NCBI GenBank assembly: GCA_025094145.1
Contig: JALLLS010000043.1
Coordinates: forward strand, 186,001-250,000
Reading direction: 5' to 3'
Length of the DNA: 64,000 nucleotides
DNA from: Spinellus fusiger
Lineage: Eukaryota > Mucoromycota > Mucoromycetes > Mucorales > Phycomycetaceae
In this document: positions 45,301 to 55,454 of the stretch, one piece after another
Layout of the letters: each line of letters begins with the position of its first letter
How positions within the stretch are numbered: the first letter of the stretch is position 1
Made by a program: the position numbers and the translations under genes
The notes under the pieces: generated by a model
Databases searched by the model: none
What the model was told of the DNA's origin: nothing
Seen by the model: only the letters and a program-made list of their open reading frames with translations

Positions 45301-45647
45301 TAGGCAAGAGAGAATTTACACACTCTTTTTTCTTTCTTGTTTAGGCCAAGCATGTATGCAATGATAAGAGCCTTGCTGAAGCATACTTGATGAAGTCATT
45401 GACAGCACAAGCAAAGCTTGCGTCAAGAGAAAAGAAGACGCCACTGTATTCTAGGGATGCAGTGAATAAGAAGGTAACTGGTGAGCTGTGTGCTGAGGTC
45501 TTGCCTCAACACGAAAAGATACAGCTTTTCTTTGAGAGTGAGTTGGCTGCAGCCAAAGAACGTGTGGAAGATTTTCTTTTGGTCGAAAGAAAACAAAAAA
45601 AGAAGTGCAGAGAAAAAGTGAATAGTGACCAGGAAGAGGCCTTGTAA
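42358..45647 (+). CDS. CDC16: APC/C subunit Cdc16 (Cut9, APC6), 15 exons
   Basis: TPR scaffold subunit of the anaphase-promoting complex. Fifteen exons (42358-42571, 42620-43039, 43140-43279, 43365-43431, 43514-43539, 43627-43740, 43801-43846, 43924-44015, 44062-44207, 44275-44475, 44557-44682, 44743-44895, 44949-45071, 45134-45269, 45345-45647) join in frame to 768 residues. The first 190 are Ser/Pro-rich. Then come AIYFAEKIADM..., DYLDLIGLYMQTGQHKRALHLL, and TPR units such as YAVGLYHMMIGEHTPAKSYF, ALMGLGDACVFMGDHEAGIKAYEE, YLALAKHCLAIGYLDMAIKNL, VYLEMGIYYLKKKEYWAAL and YDRAFSCFELAQ. Their order matches Cdc16/Cut9 rather than Cdc27 or Cdc23. Intron 4 (43432-43513) is GC-AG. Intron 1 (48 nt) removes an in-frame stop and is less certain. 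Confidence 0.88.
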
Positions 45648-45659
45648 TCTTTCTGCGTC

Positions 45660-45932
45660 CGTATCTGTCTGTATCTGTGTTTGTGTATGTCTACCCATTT
45701 CTAATTATGTCTATCTACATCTATTTTTATCCATCTATGCCCACTTATGCCCACCTATGCCCACCTTTATTCATCTATGCCCACCTTTATCCATCTATGC
45801 CCGCCTATGCCCGCCTGTATCTGTCTGTATATGCCTAATTATGCCCAATTATATCTAACTATGCCCACCTATGTCTTTATATATCTGCCCGTGTCTACTT
45901 GTGTCTACTTGTGTCTGCCTGTGTCTGCCTAT
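45660..45932 (+). repeat. Degenerate minisatellite downstream of CDC16
   Basis: About 270 bp of imperfect 10-12-bp units of the type TATGCCCACC and TGTCTGCCTG. The two overlapping Cys/Pro/Tyr-rich open frames here are repeat artefacts. It starts within about 10 bp of the CDC16 stop, so it is probably in its 3' UTR. Confidence 0.8.
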
Positions 45933-45939
45933 GTGAGAT

Positions 45940-46327
45940 TGTTCGGACAAGTAAAACAACGAGACTGAACAAAGGCAAGATATTTATTGAGTGAACAAAG
46001 GTTCCTTATTTATACTTTTATGAGTGCTTATCCTTCACAGGCTTCTACATTATGGCTGGTTCATTGGATAAGCACTCCATTATAGAACTATCAGTCATTA
46101 TTGTCCTGTTAGGATATATGGATGGTAACAGCTCTGATGAAGTGTCTAATAGTACACTGAGATAATAAGTTTGATTTGTAGTCACGACTGGTCAGTGAAA
46201 TGATACAGAGATTACTATGGTACTTGTGTGTACTCAGGCTTTCATAGAGTATTCTGATATGTCACAGCACACTACTCATTGTTGACCAATTCATGGAGAA
46301 TCTTTGGATTAAAGTCAGAATACAACA
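45940..46327 (-). mobile_element. LTR-like segment joined to half a Tc1 element, copy 1
   Basis: On the minus strand it starts TGTTGTATTCTGAC (at 46327) and ends CCGAACA (45940), 388 bp, with TATA and AATAAA-like signals in the order expected of an LTR. It is the inverted counterpart of 10851-11370. The junction with Tc1 sequence is at the same base in both copies. Confidence 0.55.
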
Positions 46328-47030
46328 ACGGCCTTTAATCCCGAGAATCTCCAGGAAACAAAGTAGTCTGAAGGTGGTGGTGTGATGGTATAAGCTGCTT
46401 TAGTGGGGAGGATATTGAGAGATGGATCGTAGTGAAGAGTAAGATAAACTCCAACAAGTACACCAATGTCTTGGGAGATGTCTAATTCCATGAACTCGAG
46501 CATTTCTCTCTATCCTAAACCCTGGAGTCAGTTACTGCCTACAGATGAACAATGCTAGACCCTATCTACGTAAGATAACTCGAGAATGGGAAGACAGCAA
46601 ATGGTGTGGAAACCATTCCTTACTGGCCCTTGCAAAGTCTTTATCTCAATCTAATTAAGCATCTGTGGGCCCACCTCTAGAAGATCATTAGGAAGGACAT
46701 AAGAGTATATTCGACCAAACAAAATTTGGAGGCGGCCCTGATGCTGGAATGGGGCAAAATATCTAAAAGAAGTGACAGGTATCCTCATTGCCAGCATGGG
46801 GCGGAGATGTCAGGTAGTCATTGATCCCGGGGAATAGTAGTAGTTACTAAACAACCTTACAATAAAAACCACTGTTATATATTTTAACCACTGTTATATA
46901 TATCCATTGAAGGTTTTATGTCTTTAGCTAATGAATTCATAATGTTATAACACTTAAGATAAACTACAAAACTAAAAATGGAAATCTGTAGTTGAAACCG
47001 TCGATTACATTTGTTTGATTACTTTATGAT
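46328..47030 (+). pseudogene. 3' half of a Tc1-like transposase relic
   Basis: Plus-strand C-terminal half of the family at 41026-42270. Blocks include GGVMV...AALVGRIL (frame-broken), NSNKYTNVLGDV and MNNARPYLRK (about 46545-46570), and the ECRHGAEMSG-type end near 46790-46815. The right end carries TCGATTACATTTGTTTGATT near 46997-47020, the inverted match of the 41026 left end. It is very similar to the minus-strand copy at 10190-10850. Confidence 0.75.
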
Positions 47031-47678
47031 GGCAATGTGTCATTTTCAGGATGTGATAGGCTACTATACACTGTATCTGCTAAACTGTTCATGTCATCAG
47101 TCTCAACATATATTATAATTTTGAGATATACATCAATATATTATCTTTACACAACCGTTATTCTATTCTTAAAGCAATATTATACAATATGAGCTTATCT
47201 AAATGCTCAAATATGTTATATACATGAGTAACAACTATAAAATCTATTCTCGGCTGTGCAAAGTGAGATGGTGGTGGATAATAGAGAAAAGCCTTAGTAT
47301 TATACAATAAGATTGAAATTTATTCCCAGCCAACTCATAAGCTAATAAAGTACTTAAGCTACCATAAGATAGTTTTGGCTCAAGGTCCCATTCTTTTGAA
47401 ACTTGATCTGACTGCTTATAGAGGTGCTAAATAGTTAAACAAAAGAGTCTAATAGTAAAATAAAATAAAATAAGCTTGATTAAGCGCGGCCCAGGATTTA
47501 GATAGCGATTGATAAAACAAGATTTTTTTGGTGCAAAAACAACAAATAAAATAACATGGGCTATGGGTAGCCAATAAAAAGAACTCTTAGGAACTATTCC
47601 GGTTGGTTAATGACTGATTACTTTTACAGAGAAGTGGAAGCGCTGGTGGTAGGCAGAGAATATGCCTTGAGCAAATAT
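47031..47678. other. Non-coding region
   Basis: About 650 bp of AT-rich DNA between the half-Tc1 and a short membrane ORF. No feature was recognised. Confidence 0.5.
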
Positions 47679-47954
47679 CTACTTGGAATATTGAAATATT
47701 TGTGAACTCATAGGTAATATAATTTGAATAAAAATAAGTATGTATGTGATTATGATAATTATCTTAGTCCATAAATGATATCTCTCTCCAAAAAGAATAA
47801 GTTCATATAGCAATTGATTGAAATACATTGCAGTAACAATAAGTAAGCTCAGTACTGATATACTTATAAAGTGGGTTTCAAGAATGTATCTAATACCTTT
47901 AGTAAAATACTTCTCTTTGAATTCCTTAGACAGATAAAACAATACTTTGTACAT
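47679..47954 (-). CDS. Hypothetical 91-aa protein with two predicted membrane helices
   Basis: Open frame with an ATG start, a charged N-terminus (KEFKEKYFTKGIRY), then two hydrophobic stretches (ISISVLSLLIVTAMYF and IIIIITYILIFIQIILPM) separated by a short polar loop. Codon use is extremely AT-rich, more so than the neighbouring genes, which fits low-constraint sequence. No family was recognised. It could be a degraded fragment of a larger membrane protein or a chance ORF. Confidence 0.25.
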   Translation of the reverse strand: MYKVLFYLSKEFKEKYFTKGIRYILETHFISISVLSLLIVTAMYFNQLLYELILFGERYHLWTKIIIIITYILIFIQIILPMSSQIFQYSK

Positions 47955-48389
47955 TTCTTAGTAAATGTCCCCTAAACATTAATATAGTTTTTAACTAAAA
48001 GGTAGTTAGAATGTTAAAATACTAGATACTTTTGTCAGCCACTTTAATAGCCATTCTTGTATGTACAAAGAAACCAGTATACAGTTCAAAGTATCTTTTT
48101 TTTAGGGGTGTTAGTTACTATTCACACATTGGGCTTGATAGCTACCCTATGTGAACTTTTTGAAAATGATTCGGAAAATACATAAAAGTACTTTAAAAAA
48201 GAAACAGAAAGATGGATAGTGAACAATGATGATAGAAAACATTTACGAGTTTTTAATTCTCAAACTCTATTTCTTGTATTATATTATTCTACATGTTTTC
48301 TATAGAAACATATGCCCAGCATACAGTACAGACCTCAAACTTATCTATAGCATAGATGTGGTCAGTATAACAATACATACAAATGTATT

Positions 48390-48660
48390 ATACAAGGATT
48401 CTTAGTCATTGGCACCACCCCCTCTGTTTCAATGATGGGCCTGTATCATCTCAGAAACATGTTCTCAATGAGGCTGTTGATCATCTCTATATATTATTGC
48501 TTTCACCATTTGAGCAATAGGGTAGCCTCCAAATCTCTAAAAGCACTTTGGAAAGTCATTCTCTCTCGAAACCCACAGCCTCAGAATGTTCCAAAGGTGC
48601 TTGATTGGGTTCAGGTCAGGGCTTTGTGAGAGCTACTCCTCCATTATGAATAAACTCACT
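48390..48660 (-). pseudogene. Tc1-like transposase C-terminal fragment
   Basis: On the minus strand SQSPDLNPIKHLWNI (about 48590-48635) matches the Tc1 catalytic-Glu block (SPDLNPIExxW), with Lys where the catalytic Glu belongs. It continues LRLWVSRENDFPK toward 48540. Only about 270 bp are recognisable. It is a different lineage from the 41 kb family, closer to the 190-1560 relic. Confidence 0.65.
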
Positions 48661-49787
48661 GTAGTATATTTATTTTATATTTATATTATATTATATTATA
48701 TTTTTGCATTTAAAGTGTTTCTGTGAATATCTTTATGTCCAAAATCCCTCATAGAGTGGCTATCAGGCCCACTACACGAATAAAATCTTCAATATCCGAA
48801 AGATAAATAATGCTAAACTGTATTATGTATACTGCTTAATGCTATATTATACTTGAGCACGTCCATAGACAGTTAATTATAATTATATGTTATCATCCAT
48901 ATAGATGGGTTTTCATCCCTTAACAAAGTGATTTTGAGCCTATAATGTTAATATGTTTCTCGAGTGAATGACAATTGATTTCCTGGATGAGTAGGTAACG
49001 CATGACATTAAGTGTGCTGGTTAGTGTAGTTGCATCGGCCGCAGTATCTGTAGCAACCGCAGTATCCGCAGTACATTCTAGTATAGACAGTAGTTTCCTT
49101 ATAAGACATTTATTGGATCATTAGGTACCAGTGTATTCAGAGAAATGGAATACATTATAGAGCGCACATGCTATACTATTCCATGTAGACTCGCACGTAT
49201 CTAGTATCTTTATCAAGTTGTGAGAAGGAATACAACCGCAATTCTTCCATTGCAGACATATCAATGGAGAGTACTTTGTTGGATAATAGGGTTTCTTTGA
49301 TTTAGTTACCAATTATTTTACAGTTGTTTGTGGTTGAAGCAGGTGCAAGAAAACAATACTATTCTCATTCTCCATTGCTTCGTTTTCTATGTGAACTAGA
49401 GAGATTCAGCAATAAAAACCCAACCATCACTGAAAATACTCCATATGTATTGAGGCTAATCACACCAATATAAAATGCTCACTCAACAACTCTAACCTTC
49501 TACAAGGCTATAAAAAGATTGAGAAGAAATGTTCCCCTATGTGTCGCAGTCAAGGGGAAAACCCGAGTTTAACTACTGTGACATACCAATCTCCATCCAC
49601 GGATGGTCCAATCAGATTAACGGATGGATAGACCTGATGCAATTCAACTTCACCGAACGGTGTTTATAGAGCACCTTCTATCTATCCAATCACACCATGG
49701 GATCTGGACATGACGGGCTATTTTAACAAAGTCACCTCGCATCGTTCTTGAACCAATCTTTCTCTCTTCCATCTTTTCTCTTATTCA
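48661..49787. other. Non-coding region with an unidentified protein fragment
   Basis: About 1.1 kb. A minus-strand open frame (49121-49312) reads like part of a real protein (YYPTKYSPLICLQWKNCGC..., CESTWNSIACALYNVFHF), but I do not recognise it. The last 250 bp are the RPL19 promoter region, without a clear TATA box. Confidence 0.4.
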
Positions 49788-50718
49788 ATGTAAGTACAGA
49801 AATTGTTTGCCGGACTGGTTTAGATTGCCGACCGGACCCTCTCCAAGCTAAAATAAAAAATAAAAAATAAAAAAACTTCTTTACTAAATGACATATCAGG
49901 GCAAATTTGACTATCCAAAAGCGTTTGGCTGCTGCTGTCCTCAAGTGTGGTGAGCGTAAGATTTGGCTTGACCCTAATGAAATCAGTGAGATTTCCAATG
50001 CCAACTCCCGTAAGTCTTTTTGTCTTTTTGTCTTGTTTCTATCAGCAATGAATCCGTGTTATATCAATAGATAGATATCTATATCTATATCTATATCTAT
50101 ATAAAAATATATAAAAAGTACTTTTTATTATTATTATAAATACACAAGAAAAGGCCTATTGACTCTTCTGCTTGAATAGGTGCCAATGTCCGTAAACTTG
50201 TCAAGGATGGCCTTATTATCCGCAAGCCTGAAGTCAGCCACTCTCGCTACCGTGTCCGTGTCCATACTGAGGCCAAGCGTCTTGGTCGCCACATGGGCTA
50301 CGGTAAGCGCAAGGGTACTGCTGATGCCCGTATGTCCAGCCAAGTGATCTGGATGCGCCGTATGCGTGTTCTCCGTCGTTTGTTGGCCAAGTACCGTGAG
50401 GCTGGCAAGATTGACAAGCACCTTTACCACGTTCTTTACCTCAAGTCCAAGGGTAGCGGCTTCAAGAACAAGCGTGTCTTGATGGAGCACATCCACAAGG
50501 CCAAGGCTGAGAAGCTCAGAAACAAGACCTTGAGCGAGCAGTCCGAGGCTCTCCGTGCCAAGAACAAGGCTCTCCGTGAGCGTCGTGCCATTCAACAGGC
50601 TGAGAAGGTAGTGTATATCAACAAAGGTCTATCCTAAAGGCCTTTCTTTGTCTATTCTCTCTTGTTTTACTAATGTATGGTTTTCTTTATTCAGCGTGCC
50701 CAACTCTCTCAAGAGTAA
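49788..50718 (+). CDS. RPL19: 60S ribosomal protein L19 (eL19)
   Basis: Four exons (49788-49789, 49900-50009, 50180-50607, 50695-50718) give 187 residues, the normal eL19 length. eL19 contacts rRNA and forms an intersubunit bridge. The sequence is close to canonical: [77 protein letters not shown], and a C-terminal basic helix ending QLSQE. The first intron (49790-49899) interrupts the start codon itself (AT|G). Codon use is strongly biased to C-ending codons and GC is higher than in neighbours, as expected for high expression. Confidence 0.97.
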
Positions 50719-51178
50719 ATTCTGAATAAAACAAAGCCCAGGTGTGCATATAAAAGTGTGAAATAATAAATTGTATCATAACCCCCATTCTTATATTTAC
50801 AAATGTGTGTGGGTAGTGGGTGGGTAGTCCTAGGGTGTATGAAGGGTGTATCTTTACCAGTACAGAATAATCCACTTTTCTACTCTCCCTCTGCTACTCT
50901 CCACTCAGTACACAACAACAGCTGCTTAGAATCCATTTTGAACTCTTATTTTGCCGCTATTTCATGGATATTCCCTTTCTTTTCGTTGGCTTATAAATTA
51001 GAGACCCCTCAATGGCTCATTATTTAAATTCTGCTAGTCAGTCGCCCATTGCCTGCTGTGGTATAAAATAGGATATCCCTTAATAATGAAGGCTGATTTT
51101 GCTTATTCACTTGGTGCCCTGAACAGCCTGTATTCCTAAAGATAACATAAACACACCTGCTTTCTATATCAATACACT
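50719..51178. other. Intergenic region RPL19-PTC7
   Basis: About 460 bp holding the RPL19 3' end (AATAAA at about 50726) and the PTC7 promoter. No other gene was recognised; the small open frames here lack support. Confidence 0.6.
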
Positions 51179-52795
51179 ATGAATACCAGGTGTATGCCAC
51201 TGTTGAGTTTAGCTGCTCACTCATACCAGTGGAGTCTAACGTGTCGCTTTTCACGCACCTACTTCTCCACTCGTCATGCCTCTTCTCTTCAACAACAGTC
51301 AGATGGCGACACTCACTATAAAGGACTGTGTATGGTTGACTTTTTTGCAAAGGCACTAGAAAGACCTAAGCCCTCTTATACTTTTGCCTATGGAGCAGAA
51401 GGCTATGCAAAGAAGCGACACCTAGCACCCACGCCAACTACCCCAGGCCCTGTCTCAGTGCCTACAGAGAAACAAGACGACTATAGAAGTGTACAAGTAG
51501 GAGAAGATGCATATTTCCAACGACTTGACAGCCTAGGAGTTGCAGATGGTGTAGGAGGCTGGAGTGGAGCAAAAGGTACATTGGCCCCTTGGTCTTTTGT
51601 TTTTTTGTTTCTTGTTTCTATAAATGAGTAGTATTAGAAAGTGTATGCTGATAAGCATGGAGTGCAGGGTATATCCAGGCAGTAGACATGCTCATCCATC
51701 TGCATATTTATTTATCAATATAGTAACAGCCATAGATAGAGGGCTAGAAGCAAACATCTACTTCTATCCACATACATCCATATACATCCATATACATCCA
51801 GATGTAGATACATGCAGCCATCACTGTATTCATCATCCACACTGACTTGTATCAACAATCAATGACTGATTCTTCCTGCTGTTTTTTTTAGCTGCCAATG
51901 TGGCTCGCTGTTCTCAGAAACTTATGCACTATTGCTACATTGAATTGGATCGCTATGATAACATTGATGATCCTTGCTTCTATGAATATGACAAGGCAAA
52001 TCCAGTCACCATTCTACAAAAGAGTTATGATGAAGCCTCACGAGAAGAAACAGAAGAGGTAACTTCTACATACTATTAACACCAGAGTAATAAGGACAAA
52101 AGGGCATCATTGGATCCACCACAGCCTGTATTGCCCTTTTACGCCATAGTGAGTTACGCATTGCTAATCTTGGTGATTGTGGCATTTCCATTATCCGCAA
52201 CAGCCACTATCTCTTCAGAAGTGAAGAGCAGCAGCACTCCTTTAACTTTCCATTTCAGCTTGGCACTGGATCTCCTGATAAACCCACCGATGCTCAAGTG
52301 AGTCAATTTAAATGCAATAATAAAGAAAGTACTATTGACAGACACACTTTTATGGGGTTATCAAGGTGTTTACTATTCAAGTGGAGAGAGGAGACATCAT
52401 CATTCTAGGTTCAGATGGTCTTTATGACAATCTATTTGACAGAGATATTCTCTCTACTGTCAATAACCACATCTCACCTTATATTATGCCAAGTATCAAC
52501 CAGCGGCCCGCTAGAATACTAAACTTTGACCCACAACCCTTGGCAAAGGCACTTGCAGATCGGGCCAAAGGCGTAAGTGAAGACAGAAGAAATGTAGACA
52601 GTCCTTTTCAAACAAGGGCCATTCAAGAAGGGTTTTACTACCAGGCAAGTAAGAAAGAGAGTGAATAGAGAACACAAGGCAACATCAAGATGAGGGGTGC
52701 TGATTCTGTTCATGTAGGGAGGAAAGACAGATGATATTACTGTGCTTGTTGCTGTAGTCCAAGACAGTGAGGATTCCCCTGACCGTAGACTCTAG
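51179..52795 (+). CDS. PTC7: Mitochondrial PP2C-type protein phosphatase Ptc7 (PPTC7)
   Basis: Five exons (51179-51575, 51892-52058, 52103-52297, 52366-52644, 52718-52795) join to 371 residues. In yeast and animals Ptc7 dephosphorylates mitochondrial proteins including coenzyme Q biosynthesis factors. The N-terminus is rich in Arg/Ser/Thr without acidic residues, a likely mitochondrial targeting sequence. PP2C metal motifs are GEDAYFQ (Asp), GVADGVGGWSG (metal-binding Asp), ACIALLRHSELRIANLGDCG, GDIIILGSDGLYDNLFD and GGKTDDITVLVAVV. Intron 1 is unusually long here (316 nt). Intron 4 (52645-52717) has a GC donor (CAG|GCAAGTAA); using the nearby GT would break the GGKTDD motif. Confidence 0.94.
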
Positions 52796-52849
52796 TACCA
52801 CTGCATGTCTGTCAGTGGAAGTATGAAAATAGAGAAAGAGAGAAGATGT

Positions 52850-53424
52850 CTCTTTAAGATAGAACTAACTACACTGAGATGAACATGTCACTCCTTCATC
52901 ATCATAGAGTCTTACAAGATAAAGCATACGAACTTAGTGAGTTTGACCAAGGACCACCTATCCATGTAATCTATTCAATTGTAATTTTGCATTTGAATAA
53001 AGACATACGCATTACATTTACCATCATTTTATTGGCAGTGTGCTTGGTAGTGTGCTTGATAATACACAGGCAATGCATGTAGTGGAATAGAACTAGAAAT
53101 CACATTAATAGCATCCAGGTATATACCACTCAACACATTCCATACTCATTATAAATGCAGTGCATACATTACAGCCCCACTGCACATACACATCTTAGTG
53201 AGGTGGATGAGTAGGAGATACTGTTCATAAATTAAATACAAAAGGTGTGTGTTTTTTTTAAATATATGAATGTATAAATATACATAATAGAATTATAAAA
53301 TTCTTCTTGTATCTAATAGATAGCTATTTATTTATCATCTCTATTCAACACATCAGACCCTATAAAATTACAAATATTGTTTCTCTAAAAGTGTAGACAA
53401 GATTCTTTAGCAAATCCACACACT
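52850..53424. other. Intergenic region
   Basis: About 570 bp after PTC7. The open frame at 52879-53082 has a hydrophobic C-terminus but no recognisable family. No other feature. Confidence 0.45.
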
Positions 53425-54215
53425 TAAAGATGTTTTGGATATAAAAGGAAATATTCTGAGAATAAAATTGAAATATTCTTATGATTGGCTAATGTGTTTA
53501 AAAACGCCTTTTCGCTGTCTAAATGAGCTATTTCAAACTCTACTTGCCTGTTTTAGCAATGACTATTGACTTTACAGCCAATTCTATACTTTTTAATTGC
53601 AGAGAAGAAATAGAACAAGAATCACCCCATAATTACAACTCAGTCACTGCTATTCTTCTCTTAACATAATGTGTTATCCATAAGCCCATAGTATTTGTGG
53701 TATTACATTGCTTAAGAAAGATGTATTATAGAACACTTACTGAATTAACTCTAGTGGTCATTGTCCATAAAATAGAACCACATTCAATTATATTAAGAAC
53801 AGCACAGTCATTTTATTCATTGAATATCCATAGATTCTTCAATAGAAACATCACTTTAACTGGCCTCAACTATGGTGTTCAATGAGAACAGATAAGATAC
53901 TTTCCTCTTCCACACAGAAGACTTTGAGCAGTAGAAAGAGTTATTTAAATAATAGCCACTAGGTATGATTAGCTTTATTCTTATTGCATCATGTCTTTGT
54001 TTTTATGAAAAAAGACTCAGACATTGGAGTAATCATAGTGAAAGATGATTAACATTACTCTTAGACCTACAGTTGCTCTTTAAATTCTATGTGGTTATAT
54101 GAATGGATGTTATTCACTATACTAATATATGCAATTCTGTTCATAAATGCAATTTAATAGTGAGATACTCTACAAAAAAATAAAGATAGCATCATTGCTT
54201 AAAATCCAGAAACTC
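53425..54215 (+). mobile_element. R1 copy C, internally deleted
   Basis: The left part 53435-53830 matches R1 copy A 5235-5650 (GATTGGCTAATGTGTTTAAA, then CTCTAGTGGTCATTGTCCAT). 54130-54215 matches the right end of copies A and B (AGTGAGATACTCTAC..., CCAGAAACTCCC). The middle is shorter than in copy A. TIR ends are degraded. It lies directly upstream of ARFRP1. Confidence 0.6.
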
Positions 54216-54434
54216 CCTTGGATAAAATGCGAAATATTTATCCGATCTGATGACAAGACAGAGACAATGGGAAACTCCCTTGGATGTACCTTGCCCTGAT
54301 GCTATGTGTGACCTGTTTTTATGCTCTTTACACAGTATCACCATAAGATATATTTGAACATCCGTCGAAAGATTCATAAAGTCACATGATCCCTGCTTCT
54401 TGCGTTGGTCTGTGGTGTTTATTCACTGTTCACC

Positions 54435-55298
54435 ATGTACACATTACTCAGTGGGTTTTATAGTTACGTTACAAGAAAAGAGGAGTACTATGTGTTGATT
54501 ATTGGACTGGATAATGCTGGAAAGACGGTATTTTGGCTATCTTTACACGGAAATCTTATCATGACAAAGACATTGCTAGAGCGTATAAAGGCAGTGTTTA
54601 TGGGTGTAGCAGGACTTGCGCCTGATAGAATAGCACCCACTGTGGGACTCAACAGTGCGTAAAGTATTCTCTCTTCTGCCATGTATTCATGATTCCCTGT
54701 TTCTATTTCTGCCTACACTCTGTCTTTTATCTATGCAGTTGGTAGAGTCATGATAAAGTCCACCAAAATCAACTTTTGGGATTTGGGAGGACAGCGTGAC
54801 TTGCAGTCTATTTGGGAACGGTATTATCGAGAATGCCATGCTATTGTCTTTGTAGTAGACTCCACGGATAAAAGAAGGCTTGAAGAGTGTAAACAAACAT
54901 TTGGTAACAAGCAGATCCATACAGGAACACACCTAAGAATATCCAAAAAACACCCTATTGACTTAATGAATTTTTTTTATAGAGAAAATAATCACTAACG
55001 ATCAAACAGAAGGTGTTCCTATTCTAATGTTGGCCAATAAGCAAGATGTGCCTGGTGCTTCTAGAGTGGAGGAAATCAAAGAGGTGTTTAATCAAATAGC
55101 AGCTAAACTAGGTGCACGTGATTCAAGAGTACTACCTGTCAGTGCTTTAGAAGGGTAAAACTCCCATCTTCAAGAAGAGATGATATTTACGCTTGTTTTT
55201 TGTTCCTATCTCTTAGGGATGGTGTCAGGGAAGCCATTGATTGGCTAGTACTTCGTTTACAACGTAATAAAATGAATCGACCTCCTGTTTTTCATTGA
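54435..55298 (+). CDS. ARFRP1: ARF-related GTPase ARFRP1 (yeast Arl3)
   Basis: Five exons (54435-54527, 54570-54654, 54739-54903, 54983-55154, 55217-55298) join to 198 residues. ARFRP1/Arl3 acts at the trans-Golgi and recruits Arl1. The N-terminus MYTLLSGFYSYVTRKEEY lacks Gly2, as expected because this subfamily is N-acetylated rather than myristoylated. GTPase motifs are GLDNAGKTT (P-loop), PTVGLNIG (switch I), WDLGGQRDLQS (switch II), LANKQD and SALEGDG. The C-terminus ends NRPPVFH. The ATG at 54435 is preferred to one at 54405 because it gives the family's MYTLLSG start. Confidence 0.94.
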
Positions 55299-55454
55299 TG
55301 GCCAATCAATAGAAAGCCAAACAAAAAGTATATAAATTATAAATAATTCTTTGTCCAATGAGAACTCTACCGTGACTCCCAAAGGTATTGTTTTTTTTTT
55401 TATTTCTTTCTTATTTTGTGATTATGCAGTAAGAACAAATGCTTATTTCTTAGG

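Noticed and set aside
45625..45968. Cys/Pro/Tyr-rich ORFs after CDC16
   Set aside because: They are minisatellite translations overlapping the CDC16 end and the LTR-like segment.
50134..50595. 153-codon minus-strand ORF
   Set aside because: Antisense shadow of RPL19 exon 3.
51624..51845. 73-codon ORF inside PTC7
   Set aside because: Lies in the 316-nt first intron of PTC7 and contains TACATCCATA repeats.
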